This document shows positions 17,224 through 24,624 of a DNA stretch of 53,681 bases, piece by piece. Source of the DNA: UMGS973 sp964507795 (GTDB lineage Bacteria > Bacillota > Clostridia > Peptostreptococcales > Anaerovoracaceae). Both the position numbers and the translations under genes were made by a program. The stretch is taken from assembly GCA_964507795.1 (NCBI GenBank), contig CAZDQV010000002.1:1-53681 (forward strand), read 5' to 3'. Under the pieces are notes generated by a model. The model did no database searches and was not told the DNA's origin. It saw only the letters and a list, made by a program, of their open reading frames with translations. Numbering within the stretch: the stretch's first letter is position 1; every line of letters starts with the position of its first letter.

Positions 17224-17406
17224 CTAATCGGGGTGATATTTGCACTTCAAACAAACCTCCTGGTTTTTGTCTGTGAATTCCATTCTCTCAGGAAGTTCGG
17301 AAATGGGAGACATTTCTTCAAACACCAGTGCGGCGTCGAAACATTCCATTCCGTCGATTTCCTTATTCAGAACAGGGCATAGACAAGTCTTCTTTTTGTT
17401 GTCCAT
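17224..17406 (-). CDS. Small cysteine-rich protein, unknown
   Basis: A 60-residue acidic protein beginning MDNKKKTCLCPVL and ending EVCLKCKYHPD. It has five Cys: C-x-C near the N-terminus, one in the middle (GMECFDAALVFEEM) and C-x-x-C at the end, an arrangement suited to a zinc or iron-sulfur site. GGAGG lies 9 nt upstream of the chosen ATG; an earlier in-frame start at 17436 would put the ribosome binding site inside the gene. I do not recognise the family. It lies 95 bp upstream of the HD gene on the same strand and may be in its operon. Confidence 0.6.
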   Translation of the reverse strand: MDNKKKTCLCPVLNKEIDGMECFDAALVFEEMSPISELPERMEFTDKNQEVCLKCKYHPD

Positions 17407-17551
17407 TTTTGATAACCTCCATAGCGTCCTTCGCACATAATCTTTTCTGGGTACATTTTAATATTTTTTTGTGCTTTCGGCAACATTTTTCATATAGTTC
17501 TCACCCGAGCCGGCATACTCCTGGCAGTATTACGTCTTCCAACAGTTTCGC

Positions 17552-17580
17552 TTGACATCCTCATACCCAGACTATATAAT
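17552..17580 (+). promoter_or_regulatory. Consensus sigma-A promoter of the DUF234-type ATPase gene
   Basis: TTGACA (17552-17557), exactly 17 bp, then TATAAT (17575-17580): a perfect consensus housekeeping promoter 66 bp before the start codon at 17646. Such a strong promoter is normally repressed, which fits the palindromes directly downstream. Confidence 0.82.
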
Positions 17581-17581
17581 A

Positions 17582-17608
17582 AACTTATAAGTTGACAACT
17601 CGCGAGTT
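17582..17608 (+). promoter_or_regulatory. Tandem palindromic operator
   Basis: Two perfect 12-bp palindromes with the same arms stand side by side: AACTTATAAGTT (17582-17593) and AACTCGCGAGTT (17597-17608), centres 15 bp apart. They cover the expected transcription start of the promoter at 17552-17580. This looks like a binding site for a dimeric repressor; which one is unknown. Confidence 0.65.
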
Positions 17609-17645
17609 TACAATTCGATGACAAAGACAAAGGGGCAGAGGTAAC

Positions 17646-19043
17646 ATGTTTCACTGCAGGGAAAGAGAGCTTAATGAACTTGAAAAAAGATATAACGGAA
17701 ACGATTTTGAGTGCATGGTAATATACGGCAGACGTCGAGTCGGAAAAACATCCCTAATCAGCGAGTTTTGCAAAGATAAACCTGCTATATTCTTCTCCGC
17801 ACTTAACGCATCTGCCCAAGAAAACCTTGAGGCGCTATCAAGGGCAATCTATGAAAAAGACAACCCTATTGCAGAAGAACCACCTGTATATACTTCTTTT
17901 GATGCGGCATTTTCTGAGATTGCAAAGATGGCAAAAGACAAGAGGCTTGTATTTGTAATTGACGAATATCCATACCTTGCAAAAGCAGACAGCTCAATAT
18001 CTTCCCGCCTTCAGCACATAATAGATCACACGCTCAAGGATGGAAAGCTTTTCCTGATTCTTTGCGGTTCCTCCATGAGTTTTATGGAACATCAGGTGCT
18101 TGGTTATGAAAGTCCATTATACGGAAGAAGAACCGGGCAGCTTAAAATTAAAGCCCTGACATACCTGGAAGTAACGGAATTCAATACAAGGCTGTCGCAT
18201 GAAGATCAGGCACTTATCTATGGGATAACAGGCGGCATTCCCCACTATATCAATAAGCTTGGCGTCAAAGAAAACATAGATGGCGCACTAAAAGAAAATC
18301 TGTTTTCTCCATCAAGTTATCTCTTTGAAGAACCGGGAAATTTGCTAAAGCAGGAACTCAGAGAACCTGCAATATACAACTCAGTTATTACTGCAGTGGC
18401 AGGTGGTGCAACTCGATCAAATGAAATAGCAGCAAAGATTGGCATCAGTCCTCAGATATGTGCAAAGTACCTGAAGGTTCTCCTTGACCTTGGGATTCTC
18501 ACAAAAGAAACGCCAATAACAGAAAAGGCAGGAAGAAAATCGATTTATTCGCTCGGTGACAACTTCTTCCGCTTCTGGTACCGCTTCGTTCCACAAAATC
18601 TGTCAGCGATTAGTGCCGGCAAAATCGAGAGAATTTATGAGCCGATTATAAAAAAGCACTTTTCTGAATATATAGGATTTGTCTTCGAACAGATTTGCCG
18701 GGAGTATCTGTTCCTTTATGCGGAAAACCTGCCCGGAATTCTCACTGACATCGGGCAATGGTGGGGAACAGATGCAACAGAAAAAAAAGAAGTTCAGATT
18801 GATATCGTCGGGCAGCTCGCAGAACCCGGAGAATATATCATAGGTTCATGCAAGTATAAGAACAGCCCTATCGGCGTTGATGAGTTTGACCTTCTAAAAA
18901 AATACGCTCAGGTTTTCGGGAAAGGAAAGAAGTATTATTACTACATCTTCTCAAAAGGCGGATTTACAAAGGGACTTGAGGAACTCGCAAAACAAGATGA
19001 AGTCAAGCTTCTCACACTGGACGATGTGTATAGAAAGCACTAA
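17646..19043 (+). CDS. Archaeal-type P-loop ATPase with C-terminal DUF234 nuclease-like domain
   Basis: A 465-residue protein. Walker A is GRRRVGKTS (28-36), Walker B LVFVIDEYPYL (about 98-108), followed by an LCGSSMSFM sensor strand, the GGIPHYI segment, a winged-helix region (EIAAKIGISPQICAKYLKVL, about 259-278) and a C-terminal DUF234-type domain. In that last domain DIVGQ and GSCKYK recall the D...(E/S)xK pattern of PD-(D/E)xK nucleases. Such ATPases are widespread in archaea and Clostridia; no function is established. The gene is alone, behind a consensus promoter and two palindromes, next to mobile-element debris, which suggests an acquired accessory gene. Confidence 0.88.
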   Translation: MFHCRERELNELEKRYNGNDFECMVIYGRRRVGKTSLISEFCKDKPAIFFSALNASAQENLEALSRAIYEKDNPIAEEPPVYTSFDAAFSEIAKMAKDKRLVFVIDEYPYLAKADSSISSRLQHIIDHTLKDGKLFLILCGSSMSFMEHQVLGYESPLYGRRTGQLKIKALTYLEVTEFNTRLSHEDQALIYGITGGIPHYINKLGVKENIDGALKENLFSPSSYLFEEPGNLLKQELREPAIYNSVITAVAGGATRSNEIAAKIGISPQICAKYLKVLLDLGILTKETPITEKAGRKSIYSLGDNFFRFWYRFVPQNLSAISAGKIERIYEPIIKKHFSEYIGFVFEQICREYLFLYAENLPGILTDIGQWWGTDATEKKEVQIDIVGQLAEPGEYIIGSCKYKNSPIGVDEFDLLKKYAQVFGKGKKYYYYIFSKGGFTKGLEELAKQDEVKLLTLDDVYRKH

Positions 19044-19068
19044 TATCTAAACCTGTCACTTTTGCAAA

Positions 19069-19095
19069 AGCAGGCAAACTTTTAACTTGCCTGCT
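19069..19095 (+). terminator. Hairpin after the DUF234-type ATPase gene
   Basis: AGCAGGCAA and TTGCCTGCT form a perfect 9-bp stem with a 9-nt loop, 26 bp after the ATPase stop codon. No long T run follows, so it is either a weak terminator or a relic of the neighbouring insertion element. Confidence 0.5.
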
Positions 19096-19109
19096 GCTTT
19101 AGCACATTT

Positions 19110-19259
19110 TCAGATTGCCATCAAGCAACATGGACAAATGGTATCCGTACAATGAAATGTGGTTGCTGCCTAACGATTAGCCGTGACCATAATGCAACCG
19201 TCAACATAAACGAAGACCTGCGCATACTGAACTCTATCGTGCGCCGGACAAAAACATAG
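19110..19259 (+). pseudogene. C-terminal remnant of an IS200/IS605-family TnpB
   Basis: The frame ending at the TAG at 19257-19259 reads ...MKCGCCLTISRDHNATVNIN, then EDLRILN. This matches the end of TnpB: the second half of the four-Cys zinc ribbon followed by the last RuvC motif (D-x-N-A in D(R/K)DxNAxxNI), here RDHNATVNI. The frame is open only back to 19086, so the rest of the protein and tnpA are gone. TnpB is the RNA-guided nuclease ancestor of Cas12. Nothing else of the element was identified except a hairpin at 19323-19356 that may be its right end. Confidence 0.72.
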
Positions 19260-19358
19260 TTTACTTGCTGTTGAACCTTATTGCTCTTATTTTACAGGAT
19301 GAATTATAAGACTAAGTTAACATGAACTATTCAACAACAAATTACCGAATAGTTCAAT
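19260..19358. other. Non-coding stretch after the TnpB remnant
   Basis: This AT-rich stretch holds no gene that I can support. It carries the hairpin described at 19323-19373 and leads into the first copy of the tex tail. If the TnpB remnant belonged to an IS605 element, this is where its right end and guide-RNA scaffold would have been. Confidence 0.5.
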
Positions 19359-19373
19359 ATTCTTTTATTTTTT
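19323..19373 (+). terminator. Hairpin with T-rich tail (terminator or insertion-sequence end)
   Basis: TGAACTATTC (19323-19332) and GAATAGTTCA (19347-19356) form a perfect 10-bp stem with a 14-nt loop, followed by TATTCTTTTATTTTTT. It can act as a rho-independent terminator; since it follows a TnpB remnant, it may instead be the subterminal palindrome of the element's right end. Confidence 0.5.
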
Positions 19374-19474
19374 GGATTTACAATTTCATTGTAAGTTCGA
19401 CTCTCTGCTTGTCATAGTCTATTGATATTATCTTAACCTTAACGGTATTTCCTACCCAAACAGCAACCATAGGG
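19359..19474 (-). repeat. Duplicated 3' end of tex (extra copy)
   Basis: This 116-bp block matches 19759-19874 at exactly 400 bp offset, with 10 mismatches by my count (about 91 percent identical). On the minus strand it still reads in frame to a stop, ending VKVKIISIDYDKQRVELTMK plus one residue, i.e. the end of the S1 domain of Tex. It is a non-functional gene fragment, since nothing of tex lies upstream of it. Confidence 0.9.
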
Positions 19475-19552
19475 GTGTTTACATTTCATTCGGTTATCCT
19501 TAAAATATATTTGTTGCCTTCTCCATTCTGGTAACAGAAAGGAGGTGACCAG

Positions 19553-19639
19553 ATGAAATTTATCAACTCGCTCTTAATTTCTGTCATAGCAGGAATAGTC
19601 GTATACTATATCTGCAAATGGCTGGACAGAAATTCATAA
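19553..19639 (+). CDS. 28-residue hydrophobic peptide, type I toxin-like
   Basis: A short ORF encoding MKFINSLLISVIAGIVVYYI followed by CKWLDRNS: one membrane helix (about residues 4-20) and a charged tail. It has a near-perfect ribosome binding site, AAAGGAGGTGA, 5 nt before the ATG, and a strong terminator 13 bp after the stop. Short single-helix peptides with a strong Shine-Dalgarno sequence and private terminator are the usual form of type I toxins, and similar small ORFs ending in (I/L)CKWLD occur in Clostridia as far as I recall. An antisense RNA antitoxin has not been identified. It could also be a regulatory membrane peptide. Confidence 0.6.
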   Translation: MKFINSLLISVIAGIVVYYICKWLDRNS

Positions 19640-19652
19640 GGCAGCCAGCCTA

Positions 19653-19689
19653 AAAAAACACCTGCAACTCGCACTTGCAGGTGTTTTTT
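19653..19689 (+). terminator. Rho-independent terminator of the small hydrophobic ORF
   Basis: AAAAAACACCTGCAA and TTGCAGGTGTTTTTT make a perfect 15-bp stem with a 7-nt loop; the arms carry the A and T runs, so it works on both strands. On the minus strand it would also stop any transcript continuing past tex. Confidence 0.9.
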
Positions 19690-19758
19690 GACCAGATGGT
19701 CTATCAGCTCGCTTTTAGCTACGCCTATTATACATCATATCCAAACACAAAGTCAAAC

Positions 19759-19874
19759 ATTCTTTCATTTTTTGGATTTACAGTTTCATCGTAAGACCAA
19801 CCCTCTGCTTGTCATAGTCTATTGATATTATCTTAACCTTAACGGTATCTCCTACCGAAACAGCATCCATAGGG
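19759..19874 (-). repeat. 3' end of tex (functional copy of the 116-bp repeat)
   Basis: The original copy of the block repeated at 19359-19474. It includes the last 97 bp of tex coding sequence and 19 bp beyond the stop codon. Confidence 0.9.
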
Positions 19875-21997
19875 TGCTTGATGAACTTATTGCTTATCTG
19901 CGATATATGCACAAGTCCGTCATTTTTGACCCCTATATCAACGAATGCCCCAAAGTCAACCACATTTCTGACCGTGCCTGTAAGCTCCATATCTATTTTA
20001 AGATCCTCAAAGCTCCTAACATCGTTTCTGAATATTACTGCCGGAGCTTCATCTCTTGGATCCCTGCCCGGTTTTTTGATTTCATCAATAATATCCTTGA
20101 TTGTTGGTATTCCTATCCCAACATCTTCAGCCAGCTTCTCTATACTCTTGCCAAGCCCCGCATTGAGATTTTTGAGTGCATCAAAGCCCTTGGCTCTGCC
20201 TGTTACAGCAGGATATGCGGCACATATTCTCTCATCAATGTCCTTGACCCCGCCTTTTGAAATCTCAGCCTTATCTATATGCAGCTTGTCTAACATAGCC
20301 TCTGCCGCCTCATATGATTCAGGATGTACAGAAGTTGCATCAAGAGGATTGTCGCCTTTGGAAATTCTGCAAAATCCCGCGCACTGAGTAAACGCCTTGG
20401 GTCCCAGCTTTGAAACCTTGAGAAGCTGTTTGCGGTCGGTGAACGCTCCGTTTTCTTCTCTATATGCAACGATATTCTTAGCGATACCCATATTGATGCC
20501 CGCAATATATGAAAGCAGCGACGGTGAAGCGGTGTTAAGATCAACACCCACTCTGTTAACGCAGTCCTCCACAACATTCCCAAGAGCAGTTTCAAGCATT
20601 CCCTGATTTATATCGTGCTGATACTGTCCCACTCCGATGTGCTTTGGCGATATTTTTACAAGCTCCGCAAGAGGATCCTGAAGTCTCCTGCCAAGGGACA
20701 TGGCACCTCTTGTGGTTACATCAAGGTCAGGGTATTCCTCTGCCGCAAGCTTGGATGCAGAGTATACCGATGCACCTGCTTCGTTGACTATAGTGTACTG
20801 AACATCAAACTTATTTTTCTTCAGGAAGTTTGCTACTACTTCTTCAGTTTCCCTTGAAGCTGTACCATTGCCTATTACTATTACATTGATCCTGTATTTT
20901 TCAATCAGTTTCTTGAGCACAGCCTCTGTTCCCGCCACATCGTTTTTGGGCTGTGTAGGATAAATAGTCGTATATGCAAGCAGCTTGCCTGTCTGATTCA
21001 GCACCGCAACCTTGCATCCTGTCCTGTATCCCGGATCTATGGCTATAATTCTTGCACCGTTTACAGGCGGTACCATAAGCAGCTTCTCTGTGTTCTTTGC
21101 AAACACTTTTACGGCTTCCGCCTCTGCTCTTTCGGTAAGCATATTTCTTGCTTCTCTTTCGACAGACGGAGCTATGAGGCGCTTGTATGCATCCGCTATA
21201 GTTGCTTCCAGCAGCTCTGTAAATATGCTGTTCTCATTGGTTACAACCATATCTCTTATCATTTTGAGGACCTTGTCCACATCAAGCTCCACCTTGACTT
21301 TGAGTTTTTCTTCTTTTTCGCCTCTGTTTATGGCAAGTACTCTGTGGTTTGGTATTTTAGATACCGCCTCGCTGTATTCGTAATATGTCTCATATACTGA
21401 TTTTTCTTCCGGATCTGCAGCCGTCGAAACCATGACGGCAGATGAGAATGTATAATCTCTGACTGCAGCTGTGATTTCGGGATCGTCTGAAATCATCTCT
21501 GCTATGATGTCACAGGCTCCCGCTACAGCTTTGTCCGCAGATTCAACGCCTTTGTCCTCATTAACAAACTCTAAGGCAAGCTCAGATACACTGCCCGTCT
21601 CCTGCTCCTGTTCCCAAAAGATTATTGCCAGCGGTTCCAAACCTTTTTCTTTGGCTTTGGATGCTCTTGTGGATTTTTTTTGTTTGAAAGGCTTGTAAAG
21701 ATCCTCAACTCTCTGCAGCACCTCCGCTTTCAGAATTTCTTCTCTGAGTTCATCAGTAAGCTTGCCCTGCTCGTCTATGAGACGGATTACCTCTGCTTTG
21801 CGCTCATCAAGACCTCTGAGATATACAAGCCTTGTATCAAGCTCTCTTAATATATCGTCGGAAAGCCCGCCTGTTGCTTCTTTACGGTATCTTGCAATAA
21901 AGGGTATTGTATTGCCCTCATCTATAAGCTGCATGGTTTTTTCAACCTGCGATGTTTTTAGCTTAAACTCTGCTGCTAGCCTCTCAATTATATTCAT
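19778..21997 (-). CDS. tex: Tex family S1 RNA-binding transcription accessory protein
   Basis: A 739-residue protein, normal for Tex. It opens MNIIERLAAEFKLKTSQVEKT (N-terminal HTH-like domain), has the YqgF/RuvC-like fold with IAIDPGYRTGCKVAVL (about 328-343), the helix-hairpin-helix pair (DLNTASPSLLSYIAGI and AFTDRKQLLKVSKLGPKAF) and a C-terminal S1 domain (GTVRNVVDFGAFVDIGVKND, about 660-730). Tex binds nucleic acids and influences transcription elongation and gene expression; the exact role is unsettled. Monocistronic. Its last 97 coding bases are duplicated 400 bp downstream. Confidence 0.95.
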   Translation of the reverse strand: MNIIERLAAEFKLKTSQVEKTMQLIDEGNTIPFIARYRKEATGGLSDDILRELDTRLVYLRGLDERKAEVIRLIDEQGKLTDELREEILKAEVLQRVEDLYKPFKQKKSTRASKAKEKGLEPLAIIFWEQEQETGSVSELALEFVNEDKGVESADKAVAGACDIIAEMISDDPEITAAVRDYTFSSAVMVSTAADPEEKSVYETYYEYSEAVSKIPNHRVLAINRGEKEEKLKVKVELDVDKVLKMIRDMVVTNENSIFTELLEATIADAYKRLIAPSVEREARNMLTERAEAEAVKVFAKNTEKLLMVPPVNGARIIAIDPGYRTGCKVAVLNQTGKLLAYTTIYPTQPKNDVAGTEAVLKKLIEKYRINVIVIGNGTASRETEEVVANFLKKNKFDVQYTIVNEAGASVYSASKLAAEEYPDLDVTTRGAMSLGRRLQDPLAELVKISPKHIGVGQYQHDINQGMLETALGNVVEDCVNRVGVDLNTASPSLLSYIAGINMGIAKNIVAYREENGAFTDRKQLLKVSKLGPKAFTQCAGFCRISKGDNPLDATSVHPESYEAAEAMLDKLHIDKAEISKGGVKDIDERICAAYPAVTGRAKGFDALKNLNAGLGKSIEKLAEDVGIGIPTIKDIIDEIKKPGRDPRDEAPAVIFRNDVRSFEDLKIDMELTGTVRNVVDFGAFVDIGVKNDGLVHISQISNKFIKHPMDAVSVGDTVKVKIISIDYDKQRVGLTMKL

Positions 21998-22097
21998 ATC
22001 ATTAACATCCTTTCATTTTCGCTCTCTTTATTTTACAGAGGCCGGCAATTATTATCAACCATTTATTTTCACCGCACCGAAATTCTCGCTGCTTTCC

Positions 22098-22850
22098 TTA
22101 TTCAACCCTGAACACTATCTGCTCTGAGCCTTTTTTGAGGTTTATTGTGCTTTTTTCGTATGCAGCCTCACAGTTTGTATGTCCGGATATGACTTCTTCC
22201 AGCCTGCCCGAAACAGCTTCGTAAACAACATTTCTCATCTGTCTGACTATCTCAAAATTCTTCTGGCTTTTGAGCAGGTTTTGCTCCATTGTCGTCAGAG
22301 CGTCAAAAACAGTTATCTTGACTTCATCGCCCAGAAGCTGCACCACTGTTTCTCTGGGACCTTTGCCTGTGTATTCCTTAAAAATCCTCATAAAGTCTTT
22401 TTTGATACCGTCTTCTATCTTTCTTTTATTCTCCAGAACATCAAGTCTGCCTTTTTTCATACCTTTTTCAAGTTGTATTGCATCCCCTATTTTGTTCAGT
22501 TTAAGCTCAAGCTCAGTAAAATCAAGAGGTTTGACAATATAGCTGTCTATCCCCAGATCAACTGCTTCCAGCACAGTATCCACACTGCTTACGCTGGTGG
22601 TTATAACTATATGCACCTTGCTGTCTATTTTTTTCAGTTCCTTAATCATAGATATTCCATCCATAACAGGCATCAGTATGTCGGCAATAACTATGTCGGG
22701 CCGGCGAAATTCAAAGCTTTCGACACCCTCTCTGCCGTTGGAGGCAATAAATATTCTGCCTGCTTTGTCTTTGAGAAAATGCTGCATTTCCTCCCGTGCA
22801 AAAATATCATCTTCAACATATAGTATTTTCAGATCTTTTATAGAGTTCAT
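22098..22850 (-). CDS. Response regulator with DUF2294-like (YbcI) output domain
   Basis: A 250-residue protein. Residues 6-120 are a CheY-like receiver: acidic residues E13/D14/D15, phosphoacceptor Asp57 in IVIADILMP, a Thr in VITTS and the Lys in IVKPLDF. After a linker rich in charged residues, about 150-250 is not a DNA-binding domain but looks like DUF2294/YbcI: IFKEYTGKGPRETVVQLLGD, ITVFDALTTMEQNLL, then a helix FEIVRQMRNVVYEAV ending in GHTNCEAAY. The start at 22850 has AAGGGAA upstream and overlaps the kinase stop codon as ATGA, so the pair is cotranslated. The output is therefore probably a protein or ligand interaction, not direct promoter binding. Confidence 0.8.
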   Translation of the reverse strand: MNSIKDLKILYVEDDIFAREEMQHFLKDKAGRIFIASNGREGVESFEFRRPDIVIADILMPVMDGISMIKELKKIDSKVHIVITTSVSSVDTVLEAVDLGIDSYIVKPLDFTELELKLNKIGDAIQLEKGMKKGRLDVLENKRKIEDGIKKDFMRIFKEYTGKGPRETVVQLLGDEVKITVFDALTTMEQNLLKSQKNFEIVRQMRNVVYEAVSGRLEEVISGHTNCEAAYEKSTINLKKGSEQIVFRVE

Positions 22851-24508
22851 TGCTGTTCCCTTTCGTATTTGCATAGCGGTATTCTGATTATGAACCGGAC
22901 ACCGCCTTTTGTATTTTCAAAGCTTATGGCGCCGCCGAAGTGTTTTTCGATTATTTCTTTTGCAAGATAAAGACCTATGCCTGTGCCTTCTTTTTCTTCT
23001 TTGGTGGTAAAGTACAGATTGAAGATTTTGTCTTTGTCCGCTTCATTGATAGGGCTGCCATTGTTGAATACCTTTATGACTCCGTATTCACCATCTGCTT
23101 CTGTCGTTATTTTTATCTCTCTATGCACTGCATCGTTTTCTCTGACCGCATCTCTTGCATTGTCTATGAGGTTAAAAAGGCACTGGTCAAATTCGTTTTT
23201 GTAGCCTTCCGCAAAGATTTCCTGCCCTGTAATTTCCGTCCTGATGCTGTTTACTCTGAGGCTTTCATTCATCATATCGAGAACATTTCTGATTTCCTCA
23301 CCCACCGAAAATATTTCGGTTTTTCTTGCGGGTTTCAGAAACGATGTGAAATCGTCCACTGTTTCCGACAGGCTGTTAATCATAGAGCTTATCCGCATGG
23401 TATACCATGAAAAATCCTCATCAGTCAGTGAATTGCTGTCGTAATCGTTTTGCATATTGGAAAGTGACATTTTCATATTGTTGAGCGGCTGCTTCCACTG
23501 GTGAGCAATGTTTCCAATCATCTCACCCATTTTGGCCTGCCTTGCCTGGTTGATGAGAAGCGCGTCTTTGAGCTCCGCTTCGTTAATCATAGGCTCTACT
23601 TTTTTTCTTGATAAGTATACGACAAGAAAAATCACGGCTGCCAGGATGAGTATGCCAAGAAGTATTACTGTCGCTTCTGTTTTGAGTATGGGCTCTATTG
23701 CCACGTCAACAGGCTGAGCAAGGACAAGCCTCCATTTGTCTCCTATATCGGCACTGCCTCTCACAAAATCGCCTTTTGTTATGCCGGTATCTTCTCTGCC
23801 GGCAACTATATTGCCTTTTTTGTCAACAAGAACTGCGCTTCCTTTAATCTCTTTTTCGATTTTGCCAAGGGAGTCAAACAGGTCATCTATGATAATATCT
23901 GCTCCCACAACTCCTATCAGTTCATCGTTTTGGTCATATGCAGCCTCAGTATATGTTATTACATTGCCGCCCATGCCCGGATCGTATTCCGCATCAGACC
24001 AGTATGAACCTTCCCTTATCGTCTTGAAATAGTATTCTGTGGTGGAATCCTCTTCGACAAGCCATCCGTCACTTACTTCCACACTGTCAATATATAGAAC
24101 ATCTCCGTTTTCCCGTTTAACATACCATATTTCATCTTCGCCCTTTGTCGAATTCGGATCAAAAGTGATATAAAGGCCCATAGGAAGGACTGCATCTTCT
24201 ATCATGTTTTTCAGCAGTGTTTCTGCTGATTTTTCTTTTGTTTCAAAGACTTTTCTGTTTTCTGTGTATTTTTTAACTTCAAAGTCATTTTGCACAACTG
24301 CAGTCAGATTGCCTACTATCACCTCAGCATTTTCAAAGCCGCTGTTAAACTGACCCGCATATTTTTCGCTCATATATGCAAGGCTTTTTTCCGCCTGCAT
24401 GATTGCAATGCTTTTGCTGTTGACAAGGCTTGCAGTAACAAGTCCTCCCACAATCAGAAACAGGCAGGCTATCACAATAGTTATTATTCTGAACACCGAC
24501 TTTCTCAT
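22847..24508 (-). CDS. Sensor histidine kinase with dCache-like extracellular domain
   Basis: A 553-residue membrane kinase. TM1 at about 8-30, extracellular double-Cache-like domain at 35-275 (YITFDPNS, GGNVITYTEAAYD, GVVGADI, GSAVLVDKKGNIVAG), TM2 at about 279-300, a short linker, the phosphoacceptor His336 in NIAHQWKQPLNN (HPK4-type box), then a HATPase domain with NLIDNARDAV, VFNNGSPI, FTTKEEKEGTGIGLYLAKEI and GGVRFIIRIP. dCache domains bind small extracellular molecules such as amino acids or carboxylates; the ligand is unknown. It is cotranslated with the DUF2294-type regulator downstream. Confidence 0.93.
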   Translation of the reverse strand: MRKSVFRIITIVIACLFLIVGGLVTASLVNSKSIAIMQAEKSLAYMSEKYAGQFNSGFENAEVIVGNLTAVVQNDFEVKKYTENRKVFETKEKSAETLLKNMIEDAVLPMGLYITFDPNSTKGEDEIWYVKRENGDVLYIDSVEVSDGWLVEEDSTTEYYFKTIREGSYWSDAEYDPGMGGNVITYTEAAYDQNDELIGVVGADIIIDDLFDSLGKIEKEIKGSAVLVDKKGNIVAGREDTGITKGDFVRGSADIGDKWRLVLAQPVDVAIEPILKTEATVILLGILILAAVIFLVVYLSRKKVEPMINEAELKDALLINQARQAKMGEMIGNIAHQWKQPLNNMKMSLSNMQNDYDSNSLTDEDFSWYTMRISSMINSLSETVDDFTSFLKPARKTEIFSVGEEIRNVLDMMNESLRVNSIRTEITGQEIFAEGYKNEFDQCLFNLIDNARDAVRENDAVHREIKITTEADGEYGVIKVFNNGSPINEADKDKIFNLYFTTKEEKEGTGIGLYLAKEIIEKHFGGAISFENTKGGVRFIIRIPLCKYEREQQ

Positions 24509-24553
24509 AATTATACTCTCCCCGAATATATCTGCTTTAGATTATATACGATT

Positions 24554-24589
24554 TGCAGGGTATATTCAAACCTGTAAATATACCCTGCA
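24554..24589 (-). terminator. Long hairpin between C45 operon and kinase gene
   Basis: TGCAGGGTATATT and AATATACCCTGCA form a perfect 13-bp inverted repeat around a 10-nt loop, 36 bp after the stop codon of the last C45 gene and 46 bp before the kinase start. No T run follows on the minus strand, so it may be a terminator of the operon with weak release, an mRNA-protecting hairpin, or an operator for the two-component genes. Confidence 0.55.
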
Positions 24590-24624
24590 TAGATGTCTAA
24601 ATATCTTTATTTTTTGATTGGTGT

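Noticed and set aside
19069..19356. Possible CRISPR-like or short repeat array
   Set aside because: The palindromes here are different single hairpins, not spaced direct repeats. No CRISPR array exists in the window.
22179..22823. 214-codon open frame on the plus strand
   Set aside because: Antisense to the response regulator; composition is that of a reversed coding strand.
24510..24624. T-box or riboswitch ahead of the histidine kinase
   Set aside because: Only the single 13-bp inverted repeat is present; no specifier loop or anti-terminator alternative could be drawn.
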